Below are positions 48,725-59,055 of a stretch of 64,000 nucleotides of DNA, piece by piece; positions within the stretch are counted from its first letter, which is position 1, and the number at the start of each line of letters is the position of its first letter. A program made the translations under genes and the position numbers. Source of the stretch: Tenrec ecaudatus (lineage: Eukaryota; Chordata; Mammalia; Afrosoricida; Tenrecidae); assembly GCF_050624435.1 (NCBI RefSeq), contig NC_134536.1, positions 9,428,758-9,492,757 on the forward strand, given 5' to 3'. The notes beneath the pieces were generated by a model that ran no database searches, was not told the DNA's origin, and was given only the letters and a program-made list of their open reading frames with translations.

Positions 48725-48834
48725 TCTGTTTGTTTGTGTACAAGGAGAGGTATACAAGAAAAGCAAGATTCAATATATAGATTTAAAACTCGGAAGTATC
48801 GGAGGCCCAAAACCTACTTGTATGATAATGACAG

Positions 48835-49385
48835 TCCCTCACAGAAGAGCCACACAGAAGAGATGATATATCCAGGGTGCAGTATGGCACTGATGAAATA
48901 TGTACCTATCCTCTAGTTCTTTAATATTTTCTCCCTTTACTATTATGGTCTTAGTTTAACCTCATTAATTACATTTGTATAATTAAGATCATTGAATGCA
49001 TGAAAGTCAAGATAGAAAACCCCTCAGAAACAGTAATGGGAGTAATGATTTCCTGAGTGGGTGGGAAGAAGGAGGGAAGGAAGAGGTGATAGAAATGATG
49101 ACTGTATAGCCCCAGTCAAGAGAATGAATAACACAATTGTAGGTGAAAAGATACATCAGATGGTGTAAGATATGGCAAAAAACAACAACAACAAAAAAAC
49201 GGGTTCTTGGGGGATAGAATGGGGGATGGAAAGGATAAAGGAGCACTGATATCAAAGAGTTCAAGAGAAAAGAAAATGTTTAGAAACGGATAGTGGCAGT
49301 ATTTGTACAATTATGCTTGATCTAATTGAATTATGGATGGTTATAATATCTTTGTAAGAGCTCCCAATAAAATAATTAAATAAAC
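48835..49385 (+). mobile_element. Family-A retroposon copy, next to GTF2H5 exon 2
   Basis: Diverged copy from gtccctcacagaagagccac to tcccaataaaataattaaat. It lies in GTF2H5 intron 2, opposite to the gene's direction, ending 70 bp from the exon-2 donor. Confidence 0.7.
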
Positions 49386-49454
49386 AGAAACAAAATGAAC
49401 AATGGAAAGCAAACAAATAATTAAGTAAAACCCAAAACTGTCAAAGCTACTCAC

Positions 49455-49489
49455 CATTCTATGAGCACTCCTTTCAAGACGTTGACCAT
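49455..49489 (-). CDS. GTF2H5: GTF2H5 exon 2, start codon and first 11 codons
   Basis: On the minus strand the ATG at 49489-49487 opens MVNVLKGVLIE plus two bases of the Cys-12 codon, then a strong donor (G|gtgagta) begins at 49454. Joining to the T that starts exon 3 gives Cys, then Asp-Pro-Ala-Met, so the phase matches. The 13.9-kb intron that follows (49454-35577) is filled with repeats. The 5' UTR part of this exon extends to about 49510-49540, but the acceptor was not fixed: the sequence upstream of the ATG has only a short pyrimidine stretch. A 66-codon open frame overlaps the exon in another frame and is not used. The exon lies 70 bp from the tail of a family-A repeat (48835-49385). 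Confidence 0.95.
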
Positions 49490-49644
49490 CTTTCACAGTC
49501 AGCAGGTACCGATAATCTTGAGAAGATTCAAAAGCATCCACTTCAATACTTGGGGAGTTGCTTCGTTAAGCCTCAGTATTCAACGTTTAAGTCTTTCGAT
49601 GGCAAATAAGGCTAACATTAATAAGACACATTCTGACCTAAACG

Positions 49645-49824
49645 TCATCCAATTTTTGACCCACAGCGACCCTATTAGCACAGGGTAGAACCGCTCCTGC
49701 TCCAAGACTATAAATCTTTACAAGAGTAGAAAGCCTCGCCTTTCTACCGCAGAACTAGTGGTCTCGAACTGCTGACCTTTCTGTTAGCCCAAGGAGTAAG
49801 CCACTCCACCACCACCAGGGCTCT
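49645..49824 (+). mobile_element. AfroSINE in GTF2H5 intron 1
   Basis: cacagcgaccctattagcac, agtagaaagcctcgcctttc, ctcgaactgctgacctttct, ending accaccagggctct. Confidence 0.88.
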
Positions 49825-49887
49825 CACAAAAGTAAAACGAATCCATTGGGCGTGCTAACAAGCCATGGATCTCTCTGGCAAGTTTGC

Positions 49888-49953
49888 CCATTGTCAAAGA
49901 ATCCTAAATCTCTGCCAGCGGCCATTGTCAAAGAATCCTAAATCTCTGCCAGC
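49888..49953. repeat. 34-bp tandem duplication in GTF2H5 intron 1
   Basis: Two copies with a 34-bp period starting ccattgtcaaagaatcctaa; no mismatch across the 32 bp available in the second copy, so the duplication is recent. Confidence 0.95.
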
Positions 49954-50404
49954 TTTAAAACGCCGTCCTTCAGATTCCCTTTCCCACCCAGCGGTGTGAG
50001 CAAAAAGGTAGCGCCTAGGTGGCGCGGTTCGGCAAGTTGTAGGTCATGACAACCACAGTCCAACCACCTCTCGGTTAAGACGTAGCCTCTGGGCAAACAA
50101 AGGTGCATTCTCGCACCTAGTCAGACCTCCCGCCCCGCCCCGCCCCCCCCGGGGGTTTGTCCTCGCAGGAAACAATCCTGCCCACATCACCTGCGCGCGT
50201 CCACGCCTGCGCGCGGAGGCCTCCCCCACCGTGACAAGGCTCGGGGGACGCGAGCGGCCTCGGCAGCCAGCGCCCCAAGAGGGTTCGGACTCGGTCAGCA
50301 CGGAGCACCGGAGGCCGCAGGGACTTTTCTGTCCTTCCTCTCCTTTTCCAGAGCGCCCCCTCTTCCACGCACCCCACTTTCCCTCTCTAAGGCCGGCTAC
50401 TTAC

Positions 50405-50480
50405 CTCCGCCCACACGCCCAGCTCAACCTCCCGGGGCCAGCCGAGCGCGCCTGCGCAGACGCAGCGGGCGTCATTACGT
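50405..50480 (-). other. GTF2H5: GTF2H5 exon 1 (noncoding), candidate
   Basis: On the minus strand a near-perfect donor (GGAG|gtaagtag) has its first intron base at 50404, so a 5' noncoding exon would end at 50405. It lies inside the CpG island about 0.9 kb upstream of the exon with the start codon, which fits the known three-exon structure of GTF2H5 with an untranslated first exon. The transcription start is not visible; I placed it near 50480, next to an NRF1-like site and a GC box. Confidence 0.65.
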
Positions 50481-50559
50481 TCTTGTGGGCGGAGCGTGAC
50501 GGCGGGGTGGGGCGAGGGCGAGGGGGCGCGCCGTCGGGGGTCACGTGCCCAGCGCGGCT

Positions 50560-50673
50560 GGAGGCGCGGGTTCCAGCCGGGGACGGCGGTGGGCGCGCGC
50601 CCTCCGCCTCCGCCTCCGCCCGCCGCCCGGGTGCTGAGGCGGCGAGGCGCCGGCGGAGTCCGCGCGCCGGCAG
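50560..50673 (+). other. SERAC1: SERAC1 exon 1 (noncoding), candidate
   Basis: In the CpG island, the plus strand has a consensus donor (ggcag|gtaggagg) with the exon ending at 50673. No acceptor or convincing start codon precedes it, so this would be a capped 5' UTR exon joined across an 11.4-kb intron to 62088. The 5' end shown is a guess placed just downstream of the CACGTG E-box at 50542. Open frames through here are GC-composition artefacts. Confidence 0.5.
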
Positions 50674-51269
50674 GTAGGAGGGGCGGCGGCTCGGGGCGGC
50701 GGGCGTGGGCGCGGGCCGCCGCGGCCGAGCGATCGGTGGGCCCGCGGGGCGCGTCCGCCCCCGGCCCGACTGCGGGCTGACCGGGCTGGGCACCTGATTC
50801 CTCCCGCGTCCCGCCGGGAAGGTTCCACGGGGAACACCTGCGGGAAGAGGTGGTGGCAGCCGGCGGGCAGTCGTCTCGATGCGAGTCTCCGCCCGCTATT
50901 GCTCGCTCTCCCTCTGACCCCGTGACTGAACAGGTCGAACGCGAAGGGGTGTCTGAACTCCTTAACGGGGACGTTAAAGGGAACGATCCCGGACGATTGG
51001 AAATGGACGCCTGGCCCAGACCCCCCAGCCTGTAATCGCCTAGAGCCCGGGACCGGACAGGACCGGACTGGGCGGGGTGTTCTGATTCATGGTCTGTAGG
51101 TCTTTGAACCGGTCCTCCCCCACTTATGCTCCTGTTGCTCTTAACCTTTATGCACTTTTGACCTTTCCCTCCGATCCCCCTCTTTCTATCTCTCAAATCT
51201 TCCTCACGTTGGCGTCCATATTATTACACTGTTTGATTTTTCTTTAAAAATCCGAGTTGTTCTGTTAGG

Positions 51270-51478
51270 GCCTCGGAGCCCTTGTGTCATAAGAGGTTAT
51301 TAGTTGGGCTGCTCTACCTGCCAGGTCAGCAGTTCAAAGCCACTGGCCTCTTCATGGAAGAAAGACAAGGCTGTGTGTTCCTGAAGAGTTACAGTCTCAG
51401 AAACCCACAGGGGCAATTCTGTGTGGCCTTATTGGGCCGCTTGGAATTGGAATCGACTTGATGTACCAAGTTGACAGG
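51270..51478 (-). mobile_element. AfroSINE in SERAC1 intron 1
   Basis: cggagcccttgtgtcataag to attggaatcgacttgatgta. Confidence 0.85.
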
Positions 51479-52004
51479 AGGTTGAGCTGAACTGAGAGAA
51501 ATGAGCCCCCAGGTTTACCTTTTAGCGTTCAGCCTCATCCTGGACCTTATCCGCAGCCCCATCCTGTTGAACTACTTTTGAGTTCAAGGTGCTAGCCCAT
51601 TGCCTGCACTTTCAATGACGTGTGAATTCCCTGGACTTGACCTTGCTGTAGGAACCAGTTCTCATCTCTCAGCCTCATTTCAAAGCTTGCTTTTCTTCCT
51701 CTTCGTCTCTGGGCCACTGTTTATTCAGCCAATGTGTTTGTGTACCTGGTATGTGCCAGAGGTACTTCTAGACAATGGTGAATCCAGTAAGTGATTTTAG
51801 TTGGGAGAGACTCACTAAATAAATCCTAATTTGAGAAGGTATGGAGGTGATACGTGAGAAAGGCTGCTCTGGTTAGGGAGCTTCAGAAACAGTCTTTAGC
51901 TGCTGGATACAATATAACACCTCGACATCAGCATGAGCTAACTAGGAATTCAATAATTTAAAAAAGATAACCTCATAAGTCCCTGGGTTTGGATGTTCTG
52001 ATTT
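51479..52004. other. SERAC1 intron 1, unassigned
   Basis: No repeat or exon recognised between the AfroSINE and the RTE end. Confidence 0.5.
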
Positions 52005-52620
52005 ACAGACCACTCACATTTGTCAAGGATTTCATCTTACATGGACCCACAATCAGTGCTCCTAGAAGTAGCAGTCAGGAGATCAATGCCAGGATGTATT
52101 GGATAAATCTGCTGCACAAGACCTCTTCAGAGTCTTGAAAAACAGGGAGGCTAATTTGCAAACTAAGGTGCACCCCACCCAACCGTTGGTGTTTTTAATC
52201 ATCTCCTATTCATCTGACAGTTGGACCAAAGAAGAATTGAGGCGTTTGAATTATGGTGTTGGAGAAGCATAGAAAAAGAACCGTGGGCTGCCAAAGAACT
52301 AACAAGTCTGTCTTGGAAGAAGGACGACCAGAATGTTCTTCAGAGGCAGGATGGCAAGATTTTATCTCCTGTACTTTGGACATGTCGTCAGGAGAGACCA
52401 GTGCCTGGAGAAGGACATCATGCGTGGTGAAGTGGAAGGGGGAGCAAAAAAGAGGAAGGCCCGCAACAAGATGGGATGACACAGTGGCTCCAATACAATA
52501 GGCTCAAACATAAGAACAATTGTGAGGATGGTGGAAGACTATGCAGCGTTTCCTTCTGTTGTGCTTTGGATAGCTATGGGTCAGAACCGATTGGATGGTA
52601 CTGAATGAAAACAGCAGCAG
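52005..52620 (+). mobile_element. RTE/BovB-like LINE, 3' end
   Basis: Contains the terminal RTE stretch: gttcttcagaggcaggatgg, ctttggacatgtcgtcagga, ggaaggcccgcaacaagatg and gatagctatgggtcagaacc, matching codons for the RTE C-terminal region. 5'-truncated, as is usual for LINE copies. Confidence 0.8.
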
Positions 52621-52721
52621 CAACTACACAGCTGGCCATTAGTATCGACTGGCAACAACTTCATCACAATCATCGTCACTTGCTGCACACAGCTTTGAAA
52701 CCATCGAAAAGGCATTGTCTA

Positions 52722-52882
52722 AACCCCAAACCTGGCTGCACGAAAGTCCTAGTGACCCTGTGGGACAGAGGGCTTCCACAACTGGCCATCTACAGAAGCA
52801 GACTGCCCGGCCATTCTCTCCAGGGGAGACTAGTGGGTTTGAACTGCTGACCTTTCAGTTAGCTGCTGCTTAAACTGCTTAA
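52722..52882 (+). mobile_element. AfroSINE, 5' end diverged
   Basis: gtgaccctgtgggacagagg, tttgaactgctgacctttca. Confidence 0.7.
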
Positions 52883-53027
52883 AACTCAATCCACTGTGCT
52901 TCAGGGTACCTTGCATTGAAATAAGGTTACCATTAATAAGTATGCATTTGTTCTGGTTTACCTACAAGTTTGTCAGGAAGGAACCTCATTTGCAACTTGC
53001 CTTTTTTCAAAACATCAGTAAGAACTA

Positions 53028-53200
53028 ACCAAACCCAACCCACTGCCATCAAGTTGATCTGATTCGTAGTGACCCTGTAGGACAGAGTAGAGTGTTTAGT
53101 TCCTGAGGCCGTCATTCTTTATGGGTGCAGAAAACCATATCTTTCTCCTCTGGAGCAGCTGGTGTGTTCGAACTGCTGTCCTTGCAATTAACAGCACAAA
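53028..53200 (+). mobile_element. AfroSINE
   Basis: aacccactgccatcaagttg, gaccctgtaggacagagtag, ctctggagcagctggtgtgt. Confidence 0.88.
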
Positions 53201-53220
53201 GGTGGAACCAACTAGAATAC

Positions 53221-53414
53221 CAAAAACCAAATTCACTGCCATTGAGTCAATAGGACAGGGACAGGGTAGAACTGCCTCTCTGGGTTTCCCAGACTGTCAC
53301 GCTTTACAGGATAGAAAGCCTCTTCTTTCTCCTGTGGAGCAGCTAGTGGTTTTAAACCCTTGACCTTTGGTTAGCATCCCAGCACATAACCCCCGGTGCC
53401 ACGAGGGCTCCTAA
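53221..53414 (+). mobile_element. AfroSINE
   Basis: attcactgccattgagtcaa, gtggagcagctagtggtttt, gccacgagggctcct. Tandem with the preceding copy. Confidence 0.88.
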
Positions 53415-53831
53415 CTAGACCGCCAGAGCCCCTGAAATTGACCAAACTTAAGCTGTGTAGTCGTTTTGGGAGAGAAACATAATGTTCTAGTCAAAGACCT
53501 AAAGAAGACCCACGTAGATGGAGAGCTGAACCATCTTCATGGGTGAGAAGATGCAATATTGTAAAGATGTAAAAATGTTTAATTCCAATGAAAATTGCTT
53601 AATAGGTTTCCTTGTACCTTGTCAGGTTGAACCTAAAACTCATAGCAAAAGGCAAAGATCCAAGAATAGCTACACCAATTTTTGAAGAAAATGGAAAATT
53701 AAGTCCCGTTCATGTATAAAACTCGTCATGTAAAGCCGTGATCATTAAGGCGCTATTGTACTGGTTCCGGGGTAGAAACAAAGACTGATGGACTCCAACA
53801 TAGAGCCTACAAACCCCGTGCAGATCACAAC

Positions 53832-54010
53832 GGAGCCCCGATGGCACGATGGGTCAGCACTTGGCCGATAACTGAAAGATTGCTGGTTCAAACCCACCAG
53901 CCACTGCATGGGAGAAAAGACCTGGTGACCTGATGCCGTCAAGTCTGTGGGCTGGAAAACCCTATGGGACAATTTTCTCTGTGACATAGGGTCACCATGA
54001 GCCAGACCAC
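53832..54010 (-). mobile_element. AfroSINE
   Basis: ggagccccgatggcacgatg, ggttcaaacccaccagccac, aaccctatgggacaattttc. Confidence 0.85.
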
Positions 54011-54514
54011 CAGACAGCTTATGAGAACAAAGTATACCATTAAGTGTACGCATGACCCAAAGGAGGAGGACAGCACAGATTAACCAGTAAATAATGCAGA
54101 GGGACACATGGAGTAGAGAGAAAATCCGATTCCTACTAAATACCATTCATAACGGTAGTTTGCAGCTGATATTTCAGAAAAAACCGTATACTGAACGCTG
54201 TCTTTCTTGTATCTGGAAGGCTTTTAAAAATATTTAGGGGTTTTTTTGTTTGTTTGTTTTTTTGTATTTTTGGAAGGCTTTCTCAAGGTACTTAAGTTGC
54301 CACTGAGATACTTTGCATTCAATGAGAGAAGATCAGTCTCCCGAACTAGAATGGAGTGGTAGCAGGGAGGCAGAGAAATAGGGAGGGGATTAGCATGCAG
54401 CAGAGTCCACAGGACCCCTGCAAGGTTTGGCTGTGGGGCGGAAGGGAGAACAAGAAATCAAAAGGCACTTGTGTAATTTCCTTGGACTACTAGGTAGATG
54501 GTGGTGATACAAAA

Positions 54515-54715
54515 GGCAGGAGGCCTGGTGGCATAATTATGCCTTGGTCTACTAACTGCAAGGTCAGCAGTTGAAAACCACCAGCTGCTTCTTAGGAGAA
54601 AGACAGGGCTTTCTACTCCTGTAAAAAGTTACTGTTTTGGAAACTCACAGGGACAATTCTACTTTGTCCTATAGGATTCCTATGAGTCAGCATCCACCCA
54701 GTGGCAATGAGTTTG
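54515..54715 (-). mobile_element. AfroSINE
   Basis: ggaggcctggtggcataatt, aggtcagcagttgaaaacca, cccagtggcaatgagtttg. Confidence 0.88.
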
Positions 54716-54894
54716 TTTTGTTTTCCTGATACAAAAGGTTAAAAGGGTAAGAGTTTGGGAGGAAAAATCAAGAATTCTGTTTTGGCCATTTGAAATTGCA
54801 AAGGTCTCTGGACATCTGCATGGAAACGTTACAATAGCCATTGAATAAGTGCATCAGGAAAGATTGGGACATGTGAGTCCACAAGAAAAGAAAA

Positions 54895-55061
54895 CCGTCA
54901 TATCTCATGAGCATAGACATCGAATGCTTCAACAAAATAGTAGCAAAGTCAACCCCAAATAGATTTTAAAAGACAATCTATCAGGACTTAGTGGTGTTTA
55001 TTCCAGGAATGACAGTGTGTAATTTACTACATTAACAGAAAAGCTTTAGAAAAACCATGCT
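54895..55061 (+). mobile_element. L1 ORF2 fragment, 5' segment of interrupted L1
   Basis: Sequence such as ttcaacaaaatagtagc followed by gtgtttattccaggaatg and acattaacagaaaagc matches the conserved L1 ORF2 reverse-transcriptase stretch (fNKILA...GFIPGM...). It stops at the start of the RTE insert and continues after it. Confidence 0.75.
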
Positions 55062-58000
55062 TGCTTCAGTAGCCATACAAAATACCTTAGTCATAATTCA
55101 GGAATTTAGAAACAGAAAGGACTGCTATAAAAGTCTAATGATGAAGAAAGTCATTCACGAAGCAAGCAAAGGGTCACTAAAAAGACAGGCAAGAAAGAGA
55201 AGATCAAAGTGGATGTCAGAGGAGACTCTGAAACGTGCTTTGAATCATAGAGTAGCTAAAGCAAATTGAAGAAAGGATGAAGTCAAATGGCTAAACAGAA
55301 CATTTCAAATGGTAGCGCCACAAGACAAAGCCAAATATAATGAAATGTGTAAAGAGCTAGACTTAGAAACCAACGGGGACGAATATGCTCAGAATATCTT
55401 AAACAAAAAGAACATAAGAAAAAGTTCAAGCCTCGAGTGGCGGCGCCGGGCCCGGGGAGTAGGAAGGATCTGGGCTGCAGCCGGAGTAAGGCGGCTGCCA
55501 GCCGAGGAGCAGGCGAGGCCTCAGCACCATATTGAGGCCCTAAGCGGCCGCTACCGAGTCATGGCCGAGGCCTACGACTTCCTCTTCAAATTCCTGGTGA
55601 TCGGCAGTGCAGGAACCGGCAAATCATGTCTCCTCCATCAGTTCATTGAGAATAAGTTTAAACAGGATTCCAATCACACCATCGGCGTGGAGTTTGGATC
55701 CCGGGTGGTCAACGTGGGTGGGAAGACCGTGAAGCTACAGATTTGGGACACGGCCGGCCAGGAGTGGTTTCGGTCGGTGACGCAGAGTTATTACCGAGGG
55801 GCAGCCGGAGCCCTGCTGGTGTACGACATCACCAGCCGGGAGACGTACAACTCGCTGGCCGTCTGGCTGACGGACGCTCGCACGCTGGCCAGCCCCAACA
55901 TCGTGGTCATCCTCTGCGGCAACAAGAAGGATCTGGAGCCCGAGCGGGAGGTCACGTTCTTGGAGGCCTCTCGCTTTGCCCAGGAGAACGAGCTGATGTT
56001 CCTGGAGACCAGCGCACTCACAGGCGAGAATGTGGAGGAGGCCTTCCTGAAGTGTGCCCAGACCATCCTGAACAAGATGGACTCAGGTGAACTAGACCCC
56101 GAGAGGATGGGCTCAGGCATTCAGTACGGCGACGCCTCTCTCCGCCAGCTGTGACAGCCCCGGAGTGCTCAGGCCGTGTCCCCTCAGCCCTGTGGCTGCT
56201 GAGGACCTAAGGAGCTAGCCCACCTGCTCTCCAGGACCCACCTGCCCGCTGGCTGAGGCCCAGAACCAGACCCTGGGAGGCCAAGCTCTTCTGCCTGCCC
56301 AGGCCCCAAAGAAGCTGCCCCACCCTGTTGCCCCTTCCCTGGCCTGGGTGGGGCTTGGATGTGGGGCAAGACTGAGCCACAGGGGAGGGGGGAGGGCACC
56401 CGTACCTGCTGCTGCTTCCTCTGTCTTGGCTGACCTTTGACCTTGCCTGAGACCAGGGCCATGCGGCCCCAACTCCCCACCTGGCCCTGCCACTGTGAGT
56501 GCGTGTTATTTATTGCCTGGCCGCCTGCTCTGCCCTCACCCCACACCCATAAAGCATCGTTTACACACACACACAAAATTCAAGCCTCAAGATGCAATAA
56601 TAAAGACTCTGGGTTAATTATTGGATGACGCAGGAAGCATCAAGAGAAGATAAAAAGAACACAGTGTCACTGCACCAAAGGAAGTCTGTGACAATCCACC
56701 ATTCCAGGAGGTAGCAGAGGAGCAAGACCAAATGGTGCCAAAGGAAGTGGTTTAAGCTGCACTGAAAGCACTAGCAACAAGCAAGGCTACAGGAATTCAG
56801 GGAATACCAGGTGAAATATTTCAACAAACTGATGAAGCACTCACTCATCTATGCCAGAAAAGTTGTAAGACAGCACTTGGCCAACTGATTGGAAGAGATC
56901 TAAATTTGTGCCCACTGCAAATAAAGGCGACCCAACAGAATGCTTAAATTATAAAAATATGTCATTCGTATCACATGCAAGTAAAATTGTTATCATCCGA
57001 TAACTGTTGCAGCAGTATATTGGCAGGGAGTTGCCTGTGGTTCAGGCTGGATTCAGAAGAGGATGTGGAACAAGAGATATCATTGCTGATGTCAGATCGA
57101 TCTTGGCTCAAAGCAGAGAATACCAGAAAGATGTTTACCTGTGTTTTAGTGACTGTGCCCAGGCATGTGACTGTGTGGATCATAAGAAAGCTATGATTAG
57201 CCTTGAGAAGAATGAGAATTCTAGAACAGTTCCTTGTACTCATGTGGAACCTGTACATGAATCAAGAGGCAGTTATACAGACTGAATGAGGGAATAATGG
57301 TTTAAAATCAGGAGAGGTGTGGCAGGTTGTATCCTCTCACCATACTTACTCAATCTGTATAGTGAGCAAATCATCAGAGAAGCTAGATTATGTGAAGAAG
57401 AATGTACAGTCAGGACTCGAGAGCTTATTAACAACCTGCAATATGCAGCTGACACAAGCTTGCTTGCTGAAAGTGAGGAAGACTTGAAGCAGTTGCTGAT
57501 GAAGATCAAGCATTGCAACCTTTAATTTGGATTACACTCAATCTAAAGAAGACCAAAATCCTCACAATTGGACCAATAGGTGACATGGTGATAAATGGGG
57601 GAAAGATTGTAGTTGTCAAGGATTTGGTCTTGCTTGTATCCACAATCAATGCTCATGGAAGCAGGGGTCAAATCAAAAGACACATTGCACTTGGTAAATC
57701 TGCTGCATAAGACCGCTCTAAAGTGTTGAAAAAGATGTTACTTTGAGGACTAAGGTGTGCCTGACCCAAGTCATGATGTTTTCAATGGACTAATATGCAT
57801 GTGAAAGTTGCATAGTGAATAAAGAAGATAAAGAACAGGTGCATTTGAATTACGCTGGCTGGAAAAATACCATGGACTGCTAAAAGGACAAACTGATCTG
57901 TATTGATCAGCCAGAGTACTCCTTAGAGGCAAAGGTACTGAAGCTTTGTCTGCATATTTTGGAGAAAGACATGTTCAGTAAGGTAGAGGGCAGCAGTAAA

Positions 58001-58165
58001 GAGGAAGGCCCCCAAGCAGATGGGTTGACACAATGGCTGCAACAATGGACTCAAGCATGAGAACAATTGTGAGGAAGACACAGGAAGGAGCACTCTTTTA
58101 TTCTATCATGCTTAAGGTCGCTATGGGTCGCAAACAACTTGATGACATCCAAGAACAACACATAA
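55062..58165 (+). mobile_element. RTE/BovB-like LINE, split by RAB4B retrocopy
   Basis: Degenerate RTE-clade non-LTR retrotransposon. Before the retrocopy (to 55434) a basic region reads in frame with short breaks. After it (from 56589) come the pre-RT and RT domains: DVRSILAQSREYQKDVYLCF at about 57090-57150, a degenerate 'ACDCVDH' block at 57165, 'GCILSPYLLNLYSEQI' at 57325-57370, 'NNLQYAADTSLLAES' at about 57430-57475, and 'TKILTIGPIGDMVING' near 57550-57600. The 3' part resembles the RTE end at 52005-52620. Several stops and frameshifts make it non-functional. The canonical YADD of the active site reads YAAD. Flanking L1 ORF2 sequence breaks off at 55061 and resumes at about 58168, so this element inserted into an L1. 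Confidence 0.88.
55435..56574 (+). pseudogene. RAB4B: RAB4B processed retrocopy (full-length mRNA insert)
   Basis: Intronless copy of the RAB4B mRNA. RAB4B is a small GTPase of early and recycling endosomes. It contains a GC-rich 5' UTR (55435-55560), the coding region from ATG at 55561, and a 3' UTR ending in a cataaa signal and an eroded A/C-rich tail. All nucleotide-binding motifs are intact: GSAGTGKS (P-loop), HTIGVEF with the switch-I Thr, DTAGQE, GNKKDL and ETSAL. The switch-II Arg after DTAGQE is replaced by Trp. The frame ends at TGA 56152-56154 after 197 residues, whereas the family member has 213, so the last 16 residues with the prenylated Cys-Gly-Cys end are lost. The 14-bp target-site duplications aaagttcaagcctc (55421-55434) and aaaattcaagcctc (56575-56588), one mismatch, prove L1-type retroposition. 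It sits inside an RTE LINE whose reading frame runs in frame into the copy from 55309. It is young or constrained: the frame is otherwise open. Confidence 0.95.
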
Positions 58166-58167
58166 GT

Positions 58168-59055
58168 CTACAGCAAATAGCATCCGTAATGGTGATAGAC
58201 TGGATGTTCCAATCAGGACCAAGCTAAGGATGGCGGCTCCCAGTAGGCTTATTCAATATTGTACTGAAAGTCTTAGTGAAATTAAGGACAATGAAGAAAT
58301 AGAAGGCACACAATTTAGAAGTAAAACTGTATCTATTTCACAAGCAACATCACTGTCTATGTAGAAAATCCCAAGTAATCTACACAAATAACAGTTTCCA
58401 GAACTAATGAAAGTGTAACAGGTCAAAGAATACAATGTAAATGTACAGACTCAATCCTATTTCTACATATTAGTTGATAAACAGTTGGAACTTGAAATAA
58501 TAATGGTTACATTTATAATTATGCCCAACACATGAAATATTTTTTATTTAAGAACAAATCCTTTAAAGGAGTGCAAAGTCAGTGTGGTGGAAATTACCAA
58601 AAAGATGGGGGGAAAAAATGATGACGAAGTAAATGGAGAATACACCATGTCCAGGGATTTAAAGATTCATTATTACAATGTTACTTCTACTAATCGGCCC
58701 CTAATACAATTCTAATAAAAACTCCAGTGGAATTTTTTTTATTGTTGGAATACAAATGTTGATTCTAAAATTAATATGGAAAAGCAAAAGAGCTAGCCAG
58801 AACGATTTTGAACAAGCAAAAATTCAAACCTTCATACTACCTGACTTGAAGGTCTATTAATCTACAGTAATCTGAATATTGTGGTATTGGTTGCTACAAC
58901 ACTGAGAGTAATGAAATATAGAAGCACATATAGGTAGGTGCCCAGTTGATTTTTTTGACACGTGTGGAAAGGCAGTTCAGTGGGGATGAAGATGCTTTTT
59001 TTTCTTCAACAAATGGTACTGCAACAATTCCATATTTTAAAAAGAATCCTGAATT
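58168..59055 (+). mobile_element. L1 ORF2 fragment, middle segment of interrupted L1
   Basis: Resumes with acagcaaatagcatccgtaa, then the decayed ORF2 C-terminal region including ggaaaagcaaaagagctagcc and caacaaatggtactgcaac, both standard L1 ORF2 landmarks. Broken by many stops. A family-A repeat cuts it at about 59056. Confidence 0.75.

Larger units (their letters stand above)
50100..51080. promoter_or_regulatory. CpG island, bidirectional GTF2H5/SERAC1 promoter
   Basis: This is the only long stretch in the window with very high GC and undepleted CpG, against AT-rich, CpG-poor surroundings. Divergent splice donors lie 267 bp apart (minus at 50404, plus at 50674), so both transcripts should start between them. 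Visible motifs: NRF1-like GCGCGCCTGCGCAGAC at 50447-50462, a CRE-like cattacgt near 50473, a GC box GTGGGCGGAGC at 50485-50495, and an E-box CACGTG (USF/MYC type) at 50542-50547. There is no TATA box. This architecture is typical of constitutively expressed housekeeping genes. Confidence 0.85.

Noticed and set aside
49341-49541. 66-codon frame overlapping GTF2H5 exon 2
   Set aside because: It is in a different frame from the conserved MVNVLKGVLIE start and runs through the splice donor.
50387-51196. 269-codon minus-strand open frame across the CpG island
   Set aside because: Low-complexity Arg/Pro/Gly-rich text produced by GC-rich DNA; it crosses two splice donors and has no domain.
55561-56154. 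RAB4B as the functional parental gene
   Set aside because: No introns, 5' and 3' UTRs included, flanking 14-bp target duplications, premature stop, and embedded in a LINE.
57007-57710. Active reverse transcriptase gene
   Set aside because: RT motifs are split over frames with stops, and the catalytic box reads YAAD.
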